From the NCBI GenBank assembly GCA_001570385.1, contig BBYL01000007.1:620001-684000 (forward strand): a DNA stretch of 64,000 nucleotides, given 5' to 3'. Positions 34,512 to 43,477 of this stretch are shown piece by piece. A program made the position numbers and the translations under genes. Position 1 is the first letter of the stretch. Every line of letters begins with the position of its first letter. Below the pieces are notes generated by a model. The model had not been told where the DNA came from and ran no database searches. It was given only the letters and a program-made list of their open reading frames with translations. This DNA is from Microtetraspora glauca. Lineage in GTDB: Bacteria; Actinomycetota; Actinomycetes; Streptosporangiales; Streptosporangiaceae.

Positions 34512-35180
34512 ATGACCTGCGTACTTCTCGCCGAGGATGACACCTCGATTTCCGAGCCGCTCGCGCGCGCATTGCGCCGGGAGGGCTATCAGGTAGAGGT
34601 GAGCCCTGATGGCCCGCAGGCCCTGGAGAGGGCTCTGTCGGGAGGTGTCGACCTCATAGTTCTCGACCTTGGCCTGCCTGAGATGGACGGCCTCGAGGTC
34701 GCGCGCCGGATCCGCGCCGAAGGGCACGGCACACCGGTGCTGATTCTCACCGCACGCGTCGACGAAGTCGACACCGTCGTGGGCCTCGACGCCGGGGCCG
34801 ACGACTATGTGACCAAACCGTTCCGCCTCGCCGAGCTGCTCGCCCGTGTACGGGCGCTGCTGCGGCGCGGCACCTCCGAGACCCCGGTGGTCCAGGGCGT
34901 CAGGATCGACGCCGACTCCCGCCGCGCCTGGATGGGGGACAAGGAGCTTCACCTGACCACAAAGGAGTTCGACCTGCTGCGCGTGCTCGTGCGCGACGCG
35001 GGCAAGGTGGTGACCCGCGAGCAGATCATGCGGGAGGTGTGGGACACCAACTGGTGGGGTTCCACCAAGACCCTGGACATGCACATCTCCTGGCTTCGCA
35101 GGAAGCTCGGGGACGACGCCGCCAAGCCGCGTTACATCACGACCGTCAGGGGAGTGGGCTTCCGATTCGAGCGCGAGTAG
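34512..35180 (+). CDS. OmpR/PhoB-family response regulator
   Basis: 222 residues. Receiver domain with acidic pocket AEDD, phospho-acceptor Asp in LIVLDLGLPEMDG (about 51), switch Thr in ILTAR and Lys in VTKPF. C-terminal winged helix (about 125-220) has TTKEFDLLRVLVRDAGKVVTRE and the recognition helix TLDMHISWLRRKLG. It is a DNA-binding output protein paired with the histidine kinase that starts 26 bp downstream. The signal is unknown. Confidence 0.94.
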   Translation: MTCVLLAEDDTSISEPLARALRREGYQVEVSPDGPQALERALSGGVDLIVLDLGLPEMDGLEVARRIRAEGHGTPVLILTARVDEVDTVVGLDAGADDYVTKPFRLAELLARVRALLRRGTSETPVVQGVRIDADSRRAWMGDKELHLTTKEFDLLRVLVRDAGKVVTREQIMREVWDTNWWGSTKTLDMHISWLRRKLGDDAAKPRYITTVRGVGFRFERE

Positions 35181-35206
35181 GCCCGTATGGGCGAAAGGAC
35201 TAGCAC

Positions 35207-36475
35207 GTGCGTCGGCGCCTGCTCTCCTCGATGCTGCTCGTCGCGGTCATCGCGGTACTGCTGCTCGGGGTCCCCCTGGGCGTGGTCGTCGTCCGCCTGA
35301 TCCACGACGAGGCCTCGCAGGAGCTGCATTCCGAGGCCACCCGGCTGCTTATCGGGGTCGAGTACTCCATAAGCCAGGAGCAATCCATCGACCCCAAGCA
35401 GCTGGAGAAGAACTATCCCGACCGGTACATCCAGGTGTTCGTGCAGGGGACCGCGCCGATCGCGGCGGGCACGGCACCTCCGGCGCACCGGCAACTGACC
35501 GCGGAAGCGCGGTCGGAGAACGGCTACGTCCGGATCAGCCGGGACGCCGCGCAGGTCCAGCAGGGCGTCCGGGCGCGACTGGTGCTCATCGTCGCGCTCG
35601 TCCTCGCGGCGCTCGGCGTGGCGGTCGGGCTCGCCATCGTGACCTCGTTACGCCTGACGCTGCCGCTCCAGGATCTCGCCAGGATCGCGGAGCGGCTCGG
35701 CTCAGGGGACGCCCGGCCCAGCCGGCACAGATACGGCATCCCCGAGTTGAACCGGGTCGCCGAGGTGCTGGACCGCAGTGCCGTACGCATCGCGGAGCTG
35801 CTCGGCAGGGAACGCGAGTTCGCGACGGACGCGTCGCATCAGCTGCGCACACCGCTCACCGGCCTGAACATGCGGCTGGAGGAGATCGTCGCCGCGGCAG
35901 GCGAGCCCGCGATCGTCCGCGAGGAGGGCGAGGCCGCGATCGTGCAGGTCGAGCGGCTGACCGCGGTGATCGACGAGCTGCTCGCCGCCGCGCGGCGGCA
36001 GCGGCACTCCCAGGCCGAGCCGATCGACGTGGACCAGATCCTGGACCAGCAGGTCACCGAGTGGGAGCCCTCCTTCCGGCGGGCGCAGCGCTCGCTCAAG
36101 CTGGTGGGCAGCCGCGGCCTGCGGGCGCTCGCCACCACGGGCGGGCTGAGCCAGGCCATCTCGACCCTCCTGGAGAACTCCCTCCAGCACGGCGGCGGCA
36201 CGCTCACCATTACCACGACGAGCACGGAGAAATCGGTCGTCATCGAGGTGGCGGACCAGGGACCGGGCATCCCCGAGGAGCTCGGCACCAGGGTCTTCGA
36301 ACGCAACGTGAGCGGAGCGGGAGGCACCGGGCTCGGGCTGACGCTCGCCCGGTCGATCGTCGCCGCGGACGGCGGGCGGCTGGAACTGATCAAACGACGG
36401 CCGGCGATCTTCGCGATCTTCCTGCGGCACGTCGAGGACGACGGGCGTTACCGCGTGGTGAGCGGCCCGGCCTGA
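35207..36475 (+). CDS. sensor histidine kinase
   Basis: 422 residues, GTG start. Two membrane helices (about 7-27 and 127-147) flank an outer sensor loop of about 100 residues. Then a HAMP linker, the dimerisation helix with phosphorylated His (DASHQLRTPLTGLN) and the ATP-binding domain with N-box ENSLQHG, G1 DQGPGIP and G2 GGTGLGLTLA. It phosphorylates the preceding response regulator. The 3' end overlaps the convergent gtrA gene by 28 bp. Confidence 0.93.
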   Translation: MRRRLLSSMLLVAVIAVLLLGVPLGVVVVRLIHDEASQELHSEATRLLIGVEYSISQEQSIDPKQLEKNYPDRYIQVFVQGTAPIAAGTAPPAHRQLTAEARSENGYVRISRDAAQVQQGVRARLVLIVALVLAALGVAVGLAIVTSLRLTLPLQDLARIAERLGSGDARPSRHRYGIPELNRVAEVLDRSAVRIAELLGREREFATDASHQLRTPLTGLNMRLEEIVAAAGEPAIVREEGEAAIVQVERLTAVIDELLAAARRQRHSQAEPIDVDQILDQQVTEWEPSFRRAQRSLKLVGSRGLRALATTGGLSQAISTLLENSLQHGGGTLTITTTSTEKSVVIEVADQGPGIPEELGTRVFERNVSGAGGTGLGLTLARSIVAADGGRLELIKRRPAIFAIFLRHVEDDGRYRVVSGPA

Positions 36476-37005
36476 GTATCCACCACCGAGGCGGGGGTGT
36501 CGGGCACGGCGAGGAACACCCACTTCTTGTAGGACCAGAAGCGGAACAGCGTGCCCAGCACCAGCCCGATGATCTGCGCAATGACGAAGCTCAGGGCGTC
36601 GTGCCGCCCCAGAACGTAGGTCACGAAGCCGATCACGGCCAGCGAGATCGCCAGGCCGACGGCGTTGAGCAGGAAGAACAGGATGTACTCGCGGGCGACG
36701 CCGCTCTGCTCGCGATGCCGGAACGTCCAGTAGCGGTTGCCGAAGTAGGCGAAGGTGGCCGCCACGACGGTCGCGATGGTCTTGGAGGTCAGCGGCCCCA
36801 GCTCGATCACGAAGCGGAGCAGGTTGGTCCCGCCGAAGTCGATGACGAACGCGAGCGCGCCGATCAGCCCGAACTTGATCAGTTCATGGAGGATGGCGGC
36901 GAACCGCTCGTAGACGCCTCGGAGAAGCTGCACGACTCGCTCGATCCTTCCCGGCCTGCACTGCGTTCTCCCCAGGCTACCGGTCCCGGGGGTTCCGATG
37001 GTCAC
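36448..37005 (-). CDS. GtrA-family membrane protein
   Basis: 185 residues with four membrane helices: IKFGLIGALAFVIDFGGTNLL, TIATVVAATFAYFGNRYWTF, FFLLNAVGLAISLAVIGFV and IAQIIGLVLGTLFRFWSYKKW. GtrA proteins are proposed flippases for lipid-linked sugars in cell-wall glycan assembly. The FGNRYWTF and FWSYKKWVF motifs are typical. In other actinobacteria gtrA sits beside purK-purE, as here. The N-terminal 30 residues are poorly supported and the true start may be downstream. Confidence 0.88.
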   Translation of the reverse strand: MTIGTPGTGSLGRTQCRPGRIERVVQLLRGVYERFAAILHELIKFGLIGALAFVIDFGGTNLLRFVIELGPLTSKTIATVVAATFAYFGNRYWTFRHREQSGVAREYILFFLLNAVGLAISLAVIGFVTYVLGRHDALSFVIAQIIGLVLGTLFRFWSYKKWVFLAVPDTPASVVDTQAGPLTTR

Positions 37006-37195
37006 AGTCCTCCCGGTCCCTCTCCACTACCTGGGAAGGAGGGCCGGTCTTCCCAGAAACGGAAGAAAGTTTCATGAAATATCCGGCTATCTCGGGTTAA
37101 GGCGAGTGAGACCCACTACTCTCCCGACTGGTTCGGGGATCGTGAGCGCGTACTGGCGCGTGACCGGAAAGCGTGACTGGAAAGGTGGCTCCGCC

Positions 37196-38158
37196 GTGCC
37201 GCGCCGACCCTTGATGCGACCACCCGCCGTCGTGTCCGTCGTCGCCCTCGGATCCGTACTGCTGGCGGGATGCGGCGACCGGAGCCCGGCCACGGCCGGC
37301 GAGCGGCCCGGCGAAACCGTCTCACGACCGGCGGCGGCCACGCGCGAGGACGCCACCGCCGCCTTCGCGGGGCTCTCCGACCTCAGGGACGCCTGGAAGC
37401 ACCAGGACTGCGCGAAGATCGAGTTCCTGACGGCGTGGACGGAGAGCGTGCTGTCCGGCCGGGCCTGCCAGGCCGCCAGGAAGGGCCAGCCGGTCCCCGC
37501 CGCGGACGCCTACACGGACGTCGAGTTCTACCTGCCGGAGGATCCCGGGGAGCGGCCCTGGTTCGCGGCCCTCGCCCGGGCGCCGCGGCCCGCCTACTTC
37601 GTGTTCGTACGGTCCGACGGGCGCTGGCGGCTCGGCGCCGGCCCCATCCCGGTCGTCGGCGAGGTCCCCGAGCTGGAGGAGGGGCCGGTCGCCGCGGGAG
37701 CCGACCGGGACACGCAGGTCCGGGCCAGTCTGGTGCCCACCCGGCTGCTCGCGTTCCTCACCGACCCGGCGGGGGTGAGCGGGGTCCGGCTCCCGTCCGG
37801 TGATCCCATGCGTGACCTGCTGCGCGAGTTGGCGGCGAGGCCCGCGCCAGCCCGGCGGGACCGGCTGTCCGCCGACGTCCGGCTGGAAGGGCCCGCGTAC
37901 GCGTTGCCGCTGCCCGACGGAGGCGCGCTGGTCTTCCACACGCTGCGGCTCGTCCTCACCCAGAAGCCCGGCGCGGGGCGCTCGTCCCTCGCCCATCCCC
38001 GGTACGGCGCGGCCGCCGTACGCGCGTTCACCGGGCAGGGGCCCACCGGCAGCGTCACCGGCGGCGAGCTGCTCTTCCTGGCCACCCGGGTGTCGGCGAG
38101 CGGCGGGCTGTCCACGGTCGGGCTGCGCCGGGTTCTCGCGGACATCACCACATCCTGA
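37196..38158 (+). CDS. putative lipoprotein
   Basis: 320 residues from GTG 37196; ATG 37214 is an alternative. Lipobox VLLAGC (Cys about residue 24) after a hydrophobic stretch places it on the outer face of the membrane. The mature protein has two similar-sized halves with a Trp-containing segment (DGRWRLGAGPIPVVGE) and no family I recognise. It lies between gtrA and purK and is probably transcribed on its own. Function unknown. Confidence 0.7.
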   Translation: MPRRPLMRPPAVVSVVALGSVLLAGCGDRSPATAGERPGETVSRPAAATREDATAAFAGLSDLRDAWKHQDCAKIEFLTAWTESVLSGRACQAARKGQPVPAADAYTDVEFYLPEDPGERPWFAALARAPRPAYFVFVRSDGRWRLGAGPIPVVGEVPELEEGPVAAGADRDTQVRASLVPTRLLAFLTDPAGVSGVRLPSGDPMRDLLRELAARPAPARRDRLSADVRLEGPAYALPLPDGGALVFHTLRLVLTQKPGAGRSSLAHPRYGAAAVRAFTGQGPTGSVTGGELLFLATRVSASGGLSTVGLRRVLADITTS

Positions 38159-38248
38159 CCTCGCTCCGCGGCGGAACGCGGCCTACGTCCCGGGCGGAGG
38201 GCATGGCAGGGGAATCCCGGTCCGGCGGGATCGGTAGGCTGGCATGTC

Positions 38249-39418
38249 GTGAACAGCCCAAACGTGCCCCAAACCCCCGGCCCGGTCGTCGGCCCGGTTG
38301 TCGGCGTCGTGGGAGCGGGACAGCTCGCCAGGATGATGCAGCAGGCGGCGATCGCGCTCGGCGTCGAGCTGCGGGTCCTCGCGAACTCCCGGGACGAGAG
38401 CGCCGCCCGCGTGATCGTCGACACCCGCATCGGTGACTACCGTGACCTGGGAGACCTGAGCGACTTCGCCAAAGGTTGCGACGCGGTCACCTTCGACCAC
38501 GAGCACGTGCCGACCGCGCACATCCGGGCCCTCGTCGACGACGGCCTCTCCGTACATCCGGGGGCGGAGGCGCTGGTCCACGCGCAGGACAAGGCGGTCA
38601 TGCGGGAGCGGCTGACGGAGATCGGCGCCCCCTGCCCGGCCTGGGCGCGCGTATCCGAGCTCTCCGATGTCGAGGCGTTCGGCGAGGAGCACGGCTGGCC
38701 GGTCGTGTTGAAGGCCGTGCGGGGCGGCTACGACGGCCGGGGCGTCTGGGTCTGCGCGTCGGCGGACGAGGCGCGCGAGGTCGTCGACTCCGGTGTGCCG
38801 CTGCTCGCGGAGGCGTTCGTACCGTTCGAGCGGGAGCTGGCCGTGCTGGTCGCCAGGTCGCCGCACGGGCAGGGCGTCAGCTATCCCGTCGTCGAAACCG
38901 TGCAGAAGGACGGCATCTGCGTCGAGGTGATCGCCCCGGCCCCCGGCCTGGCCGCGGAGGACGCCGCCGCGGCGCAGCGCGTCGCCCTCCGCATCGCGCA
39001 GCAGCTCGGCGTGACCGGCCTGCTCGCCGTCGAGATGTTCGCCACCACGTCCGGACTGGTCGTCAACGAGCTGGCGATGCGCCCGCACAACAGCGGTCAC
39101 TGGACCATCGAGGGCGCCAGGACCTCCCAGTTCGAGCAGCACCTGCGGGCCGTCCTCGACCTGCCGCTCGGCTCGCCGTCGCCCACCGCGCCCGTCGTCG
39201 TCATGGTCAACCTGCTGGGCGGGCCCGATCCCGACGTCTTCGCCCGGTACGAGCACGTCATGGCGAACGACCCCGGCATCAAGATCCATTTTTACGGCAA
39301 GGACGTACGGCCCGGCCGGAAGATCGGGCACGTCACCGCGCTCGGCACCGACCTCGACGAGGTACGCGCCCGCGCCTGGCACGCCGCCGACTGTCTGAGG
39401 GGACCGATCGATGTCTGA
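38249..39418 (+). CDS. purK: 5-(carboxyamino)imidazole ribonucleotide synthase
   Basis: 389 residues, GTG start. ATP-grasp enzyme that carboxylates AIR to N5-CAIR in purine synthesis. It shows [16 protein letters not shown] at the N-terminus, the ATP-binding loop [16 protein letters not shown] and [17 protein letters not shown] near the metal site. It overlaps purE by eight bases, so the two steps are translated together. Confidence 0.95.
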   Translation: MNSPNVPQTPGPVVGPVVGVVGAGQLARMMQQAAIALGVELRVLANSRDESAARVIVDTRIGDYRDLGDLSDFAKGCDAVTFDHEHVPTAHIRALVDDGLSVHPGAEALVHAQDKAVMRERLTEIGAPCPAWARVSELSDVEAFGEEHGWPVVLKAVRGGYDGRGVWVCASADEAREVVDSGVPLLAEAFVPFERELAVLVARSPHGQGVSYPVVETVQKDGICVEVIAPAPGLAAEDAAAAQRVALRIAQQLGVTGLLAVEMFATTSGLVVNELAMRPHNSGHWTIEGARTSQFEQHLRAVLDLPLGSPSPTAPVVVMVNLLGGPDPDVFARYEHVMANDPGIKIHFYGKDVRPGRKIGHVTALGTDLDEVRARAWHAADCLRGPIDV

Positions 39419-39932
39419 GATGGGGGCCCCCGTCGGGATCGTGATGGGAAGCGACTCGGACTGGCCGGTCATGCGGCAGGCCGCCGAGGCGCTCCAGGAG
39501 TTCGGCGTGCCGTTCGAGGCCGACGTCGTCTCCGCGCACCGGATGCCCGCCGAGATGATCGAGTACGGCACCCATGCGGCCTCCCGCGGCCTGCAGGTGA
39601 TCATCGCGGGAGCCGGCGGCGCGGCGCACCTGCCGGGGATGCTCGCGTCGGTCACACCGCTGCCGGTGATCGGCGTCCCGGTGCCGCTGAAGTACCTCGA
39701 CGGCATGGACTCGCTGCTGTCGATCGTCCAGATGCCGGCCGGGGTTCCGGTCGCCACCGTGGCCGTCGGCGGCGCGCGCAACGCCGGGCTGCTGGCCGTA
39801 CGCATCCTCGCCGCCGCCGATCCCGCCCTGCGGGAGCGGATGGAGGAGTTCCAGGCCAACCTCAAGGCCCAGGCGTACGCCAAGGGGGAGCGGCTCCGCG
39901 CCGAGGCGAGAGAGCTGGGCTCCCTCTCCTGA
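39411..39932 (+). CDS. purE: N5-CAIR mutase
   Basis: 173 residues. Class I PurE with [13 protein letters not shown], the catalytic His in VSAHRMP and [13 protein letters not shown]. It converts N5-CAIR, the PurK product, to CAIR. ATG 39411 overlaps purK. A perfect 14-bp hairpin follows the stop. Confidence 0.95.
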   Translation: MSEMGAPVGIVMGSDSDWPVMRQAAEALQEFGVPFEADVVSAHRMPAEMIEYGTHAASRGLQVIIAGAGGAAHLPGMLASVTPLPVIGVPVPLKYLDGMDSLLSIVQMPAGVPVATVAVGGARNAGLLAVRILAAADPALRERMEEFQANLKAQAYAKGERLRAEARELGSLS

Positions 39933-39940
39933 GGCGCCGA

Positions 39941-39975
39941 CCGCGCCGGCCGAGCCCAGCCCTCGGCCGGCGCGG
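39941..39975 (+). terminator. hairpin terminator after purE
   Basis: Perfect 14-bp stem CCGCGCCGGCCGAG/CTCGGCCGGCGCGG around a 7-nt loop, eight bases after the purE stop. No T-run, as common in actinobacteria. Confidence 0.75.
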
Positions 39976-40220
39976 CGCATGGAGTGGTGTGCCGGAGGGA
40001 CGCCGGGGCGCCTTCTCCGCACTTGTCAAGCGAGCGGCTGTGAATCCATGGATCTTGCTGGCCATGCGTGACCGCCTTCGCGGCGGGCCCCGGAGCCTGC
40101 CTTTAGGCGAGTGGCTCCGTGGCGTCCGGCCACGGAGCCTCGGCAAAAACCCGTTGGCGGACCACGGCGACCACTGCTACCTTTCCGGAGGCCGTGCCAG
40201 AGAACGAGGAGGTGGTACCC
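39976..40220. other. gene-free stretch with hairpin ahead of the alpha/beta hydrolase
   Basis: No supported coding gene. It contains a perfect 10-bp hairpin GGCTCCGTGG/CCACGGAGCC (40113-40139, loop 7) of unknown role and presumably the promoter for the following uORF and hydrolase. Confidence 0.45.
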
Positions 40221-40274
40221 GTGAACGCAGTATCGACATGGGTGCTCCCCTCCGGGGTCACGGTCGGGCGATAG
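40221..40274 (+). CDS. 17-codon upstream ORF (possible leader peptide)
   Basis: GTG 40221 is preceded at six bases by GAGGAGGTGG, one of the best ribosome sites in the window, yet the frame closes after 17 codons (NAVSTWVLPSGVTVGR after the initiator). It ends 45 bp before the hydrolase ATG, and a hairpin occupies that gap. A strong ribosome site on a tiny frame suggests a translated leader, but no other support is available. Confidence 0.4.
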   Translation: MNAVSTWVLPSGVTVGR

Positions 40275-40319
40275 GTCGTCCGGGAGTGCCGTTCAAGAGC
40301 ACTCCCGAAAGGCACGACC
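40274..40319 (+). promoter_or_regulatory. hairpin masking the hydrolase start region
   Basis: Inner stem CGGGAGTG/CACTCCCG (40281-40288 with 40300-40307) and outer stem GGTCGT/ACGACC (40274-40279 with 40314-40319). The outer stem abuts the ATG at 40320, and the only purine-rich site, GAAAGG, lies between the stems. The fold overlaps the uORF stop, so ribosomes on the uORF could open it. Confidence 0.5.
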
Positions 40320-41057
40320 ATGCGATTCACCTCCGAACAGCGCCTCGACGACGGCGTCCTCGAACGCGAATTCACCCTCGGCGAGATCCCCGGCATCCTG
40401 TGGGCGCCCGCGTCCGCGTCCGCATCCGCACCGGCCCCGCTGATCCTGGTCGGCCACCCCGGCGGACTGCACAAGATGCGCCCCCGACTGGCGGCCCGGG
40501 CCCGGCGCTCCGCGGCGGACGGCTTCGCCGCAGCCACCATCGAGCTCCCCGGGGGCGGTGACCGGCCCCGTTTCGCCGTCGCCGAGCAGGCCCGCGCCGA
40601 CCTCCGCCGGGCGCTGGAGGCCGGCGAGCCGGTCGACGAGGAGATCGTCGACCGGCTCGTCCTCCCGCTGGTCGAAAAGGCGGTCCCGGAATGGCAGACC
40701 ACCCTGGACGCCCTCCTTTCGCTGCCCGAGATCGGCGGCCCGGTCGGGTACTCGGGGGGAGTGATCGCCATCGGCGTCCGGCTGGCGGTGGTCGAGCCGC
40801 GCATCTCGGCCGCCGTTCTGTTCGCCGGGAGTTTCGTGCCCCGCACCCTGTTCGAGGAGGCCCGGCAGGTCACCATTCCGCTGCACGTCCTGCTGCAGTG
40901 GGACGACGAAGGGAACGACCGGCAGTCGGCCCTGGACCTGTTCGACGCCTTCGGCTCCAAGGAGAAGACGCTGCACGCCAATATGGGCGGGCACACCGGC
41001 GTCCCGGAGTTCGCGGGGGACGCCGCGGCCCGGTTCTTCACCCGGCATCTGAGCTAG
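40320..41057 (+). CDS. alpha/beta hydrolase (dienelactone hydrolase-like)
   Basis: 245 residues. Nucleophile elbow GYSGG (about residue 142), a probable Asp in LLQWDDEGND and a His in GGHTGVPEF complete a catalytic triad in the right order. The oxyanion-side motif LVGHPGGLHKMRP follows strand 3. Cytosolic; substrate unknown. It has no good ribosome site of its own and lies behind a uORF and hairpin. Confidence 0.85.
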   Translation: MRFTSEQRLDDGVLEREFTLGEIPGILWAPASASASAPAPLILVGHPGGLHKMRPRLAARARRSAADGFAAATIELPGGGDRPRFAVAEQARADLRRALEAGEPVDEEIVDRLVLPLVEKAVPEWQTTLDALLSLPEIGGPVGYSGGVIAIGVRLAVVEPRISAAVLFAGSFVPRTLFEEARQVTIPLHVLLQWDDEGNDRQSALDLFDAFGSKEKTLHANMGGHTGVPEFAGDAAARFFTRHLS

Positions 41058-41238
41058 CCGCCGGCCGGCCCCGCCGTCAAAGCAGCAGCAGACGGTAGGC
41101 GGTGCCGGCCAGGACGCCGCTCATCGAGGACAGGTCCCGGCCCTCCTCGATGGCGGTGGCCAGCAGACGCACGACCGCCCCGATCGCGGCGGTACCGGCC
41201 ATCGGCGGTACCGGCCGGTCGGGGCGGCGCGAAGTGGG

Positions 41239-42558
41239 CTACGGGCGGCCGAGTGCGCGGTAGTTCCATCCGGCCGCCCGCCAGGTCTCGGCGTCGAGCG
41301 CGTTGCGGCCGTCCACGATGTTCCGGGTACGCACCGCCGTACCGAGCTCCTCGGGGTCGAGCACCACGAACTCCCGCCATTCGGTCAGCAGCAGCACGAC
41401 GTCGGCGCCGCTGACCGCGCCGGTGGCGCTCTCCGCGTAGCCGAGCCCGGGGTGCGCCCGGCGCGCGTTCTCGAGCGCGACAGGGTCGTACACCGTCACC
41501 CGCCCGCCCGCCTGGCTGATCGTCACCGCCACGTCCAGAGCGGGGGAGTCCCGGATGTCGTCGGAGTTGGGCTTGAACGCCGCGCCGAGAACGCCCACCG
41601 TGCAGCCGTGGAACGAGCCGCCGACGAGGCCGCGCGCGAGGTCCACCATGCGGGCCCGCCTGCGCATGTTGATGGCGTCGACCTCGCGCAGGAAGGTCAG
41701 CGCCTGGTCGGCGCCGAGCTCCCCCGCGCGCGCCATGAACGCCCGGATGTCCTTCGGCAGGCACCCGCCGCCGAAGCCGAGGCCGGGGTTGAGGAACTTC
41801 CCGCCGATCCGCTCGTCGAACGACAGGGCCAGGGAGAGCTGCTTGACGTCCGCGTGGGACGCCTCGCACACCTCGGCCATCGCGTTGATGAAAGAGATCT
41901 TGGTGGCGAGGAAGGCGTTCGCCGCCGACTTGACCAGCTCGGCCGTCGGGTAGTCGGTCACGACCACCGGGATGTCGCCGAGCGGTGTGTAGACGTCCCG
42001 CAGCACCTTCTCGGCGCGCTCGGAGGCCACGCCCATCACGATCCGGTCGGGCTTGAGGGTGTCCTGCACGGCGAAGCCCTCACGCAGGAACTCGGGGTTC
42101 CACGCCAGCTCGACCTGCGACCCGGCGGGCGAGAGCCGTACCAGCTTCTCGGCGAGCCGCTCGGCGGTGCCGACGGGGACGGTGGACTTGCCCACGACCA
42201 GGCACTCGCGGTCGAGAAAAGGGGCGAGGGACTCCACGACGGCGTCGAGGTAGGACACGTCCGCGGCGTACTCGCCCTTCTTCTGCGGCGTGCCGACGCA
42301 GACGAAGTGGACGTCACCGAACTCGGCCGCCTCCTGGTAGGAGGTCGTGAACCTGAGCCGGCCGGCGGCGAGGTTGCGCTGGAGCAGCTCCTCAAGGCCG
42401 GGTTCGTGGATGGGCAGTTCGCCGCGCTGGAGGCGCTCGATCTTGCCGGGATCGACGTCGAGGCCGAGCACCTCGAAGCCCAGCTCGGCCATGCACGCCG
42501 CATGGGTGGCTCCCAGGTATCCGGTCCCGAGCACTGTCAGGCGGTACGGCACGGCCAT
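41239..42558 (-). CDS. ugd: UDP-glucose 6-dehydrogenase
   Basis: 439 residues. NAD-binding N-terminus LTVLGTGYLGATHAACMAELG, the catalytic Cys in GFGGGCLPKDIRAF and the C-terminal UDP-binding domain with GVLGAAFKPNSDDIRDSPALDV. It oxidises UDP-glucose to UDP-glucuronate for cell-surface or glycoside sugars. Single gene, convergent with the hydrolase. Confidence 0.94.
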   Translation of the reverse strand: MAVPYRLTVLGTGYLGATHAACMAELGFEVLGLDVDPGKIERLQRGELPIHEPGLEELLQRNLAAGRLRFTTSYQEAAEFGDVHFVCVGTPQKKGEYAADVSYLDAVVESLAPFLDRECLVVGKSTVPVGTAERLAEKLVRLSPAGSQVELAWNPEFLREGFAVQDTLKPDRIVMGVASERAEKVLRDVYTPLGDIPVVVTDYPTAELVKSAANAFLATKISFINAMAEVCEASHADVKQLSLALSFDERIGGKFLNPGLGFGGGCLPKDIRAFMARAGELGADQALTFLREVDAINMRRRARMVDLARGLVGGSFHGCTVGVLGAAFKPNSDDIRDSPALDVAVTISQAGGRVTVYDPVALENARRAHPGLGYAESATGAVSGADVVLLLTEWREFVVLDPEELGTAVRTRNIVDGRNALDAETWRAAGWNYRALGRP

Positions 42559-42702
42559 GCTCCCATCTACCTGTTTGTACGGGGTGTGCGCATGGTATCG
42601 GGCCAGTCAACTGCCCCAGTCAGCACCTCACCAAACAACGGTCGGACCGCTGGTAGGCGCACCTGATGTCCACAATCCCTTTCCTGTAAGGACATCTGGA
42701 GG

Positions 42703-43386
42703 TCACCTGGCGGACTCGATCTCCTGGGCGATCTTCCACAGGGGCGTGCGGCGGCGGGTCACCACGATCAGCACCTCGTCCTGGTTGTCCGCGGGTCGAT
42801 CGTGATCGTCCAGCCAGGGTTCCAGGCCTGCCAGGACGCCGGACAGCGCCTCGGCGGTCCGGGTTCGCACGTCGCCCGTCCCGCCGCCGCGAAGCCAGCC
42901 GCGCAGCACGTGGTTGTGGGTGGTCACGATGGCCGCCGCGATCACCTCGTGGCGCAGCCGCCGGGGCTCCTCGGCGCCGTCGCGCTTGTTGAGGAAGGCC
43001 GCGAAGGCCCGCTGGTAGCGGCTGGTCGCCGCGATCTCGTGTTCCCTCAGGGACGAGACGCGCCGGGTCAGCTCGTAGCGCTTGACCGACGTCTCCGGAT
43101 CCTCGGCGTAGGTGTCGACGACCATCAGCGCCGCCTCTGTGATGGTCGTCAGCGGTGGGACCAGCGGGGACGCCGTCTCCAGATGCGCGACGATCTCCCG
43201 CAGCATGGCGTCGTGGTCGGGGAAGATGGCGTCTTCCTTCACCCGGAAGTGCCGGAAGAAGGTGCGCCTCGCCACACCCGCGGCCTCGGCGATCTGGTCC
43301 ACCGTCGTCTCGTCGAAGCCCTGGGCGAGGAACAGGTCGAGGGCGGCGGCGGTCAAGCTTCGCCGTACGTCACGTCGAACCGGCAC
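42703..43386 (-). CDS. TetR-family regulator next to acyl-CoA dehydrogenase
   Basis: 227 residues from GTG 43386 (PVRRDVRRSL). N-terminal helix-turn-helix FDETTVDQIAEAAGVARRTFFRHF, then an all-helical ligand domain. It is divergent from the acyl-CoA dehydrogenase gene across 91 bp that hold a near-palindrome, so it probably controls that gene and itself, with an acyl-CoA as likely ligand (inference). The upstream continuation of the frame has no start signals. Confidence 0.85.
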   Translation of the reverse strand: MPVRRDVRRSLTAAALDLFLAQGFDETTVDQIAEAAGVARRTFFRHFRVKEDAIFPDHDAMLREIVAHLETASPLVPPLTTITEAALMVVDTYAEDPETSVKRYELTRRVSSLREHEIAATSRYQRAFAAFLNKRDGAEEPRRLRHEVIAAAIVTTHNHVLRGWLRGGGTGDVRTRTAEALSGVLAGLEPWLDDHDRPADNQDEVLIVVTRRRTPLWKIAQEIESAR

Positions 43387-43425
43387 GCGTGACCCGTCCT
43401 TTCGGGTAAGAGCGTCTTCTCGGTT

Positions 43426-43438
43426 GGCACTCAGTGTC
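43426..43438. promoter_or_regulatory. candidate TetR operator between tetR and acd
   Basis: GGCACTCAGTGTC, an almost perfect 13-bp palindrome (CACT-C-AGTG core), is placed just before a TATAGT -10 element (43440-43445) that faces acd. Binding here would block the acd promoter. Confidence 0.4.
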
Positions 43439-43477
43439 TTATAGTGATGCACAAGATGCCACAAAGGAGGATAAACC

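Noticed and set aside
41077..41202. 41-codon minus-strand ORF downstream of ugd
   Set aside because: No ribosome site or family; could be a gene remnant, but there is nothing to support it.
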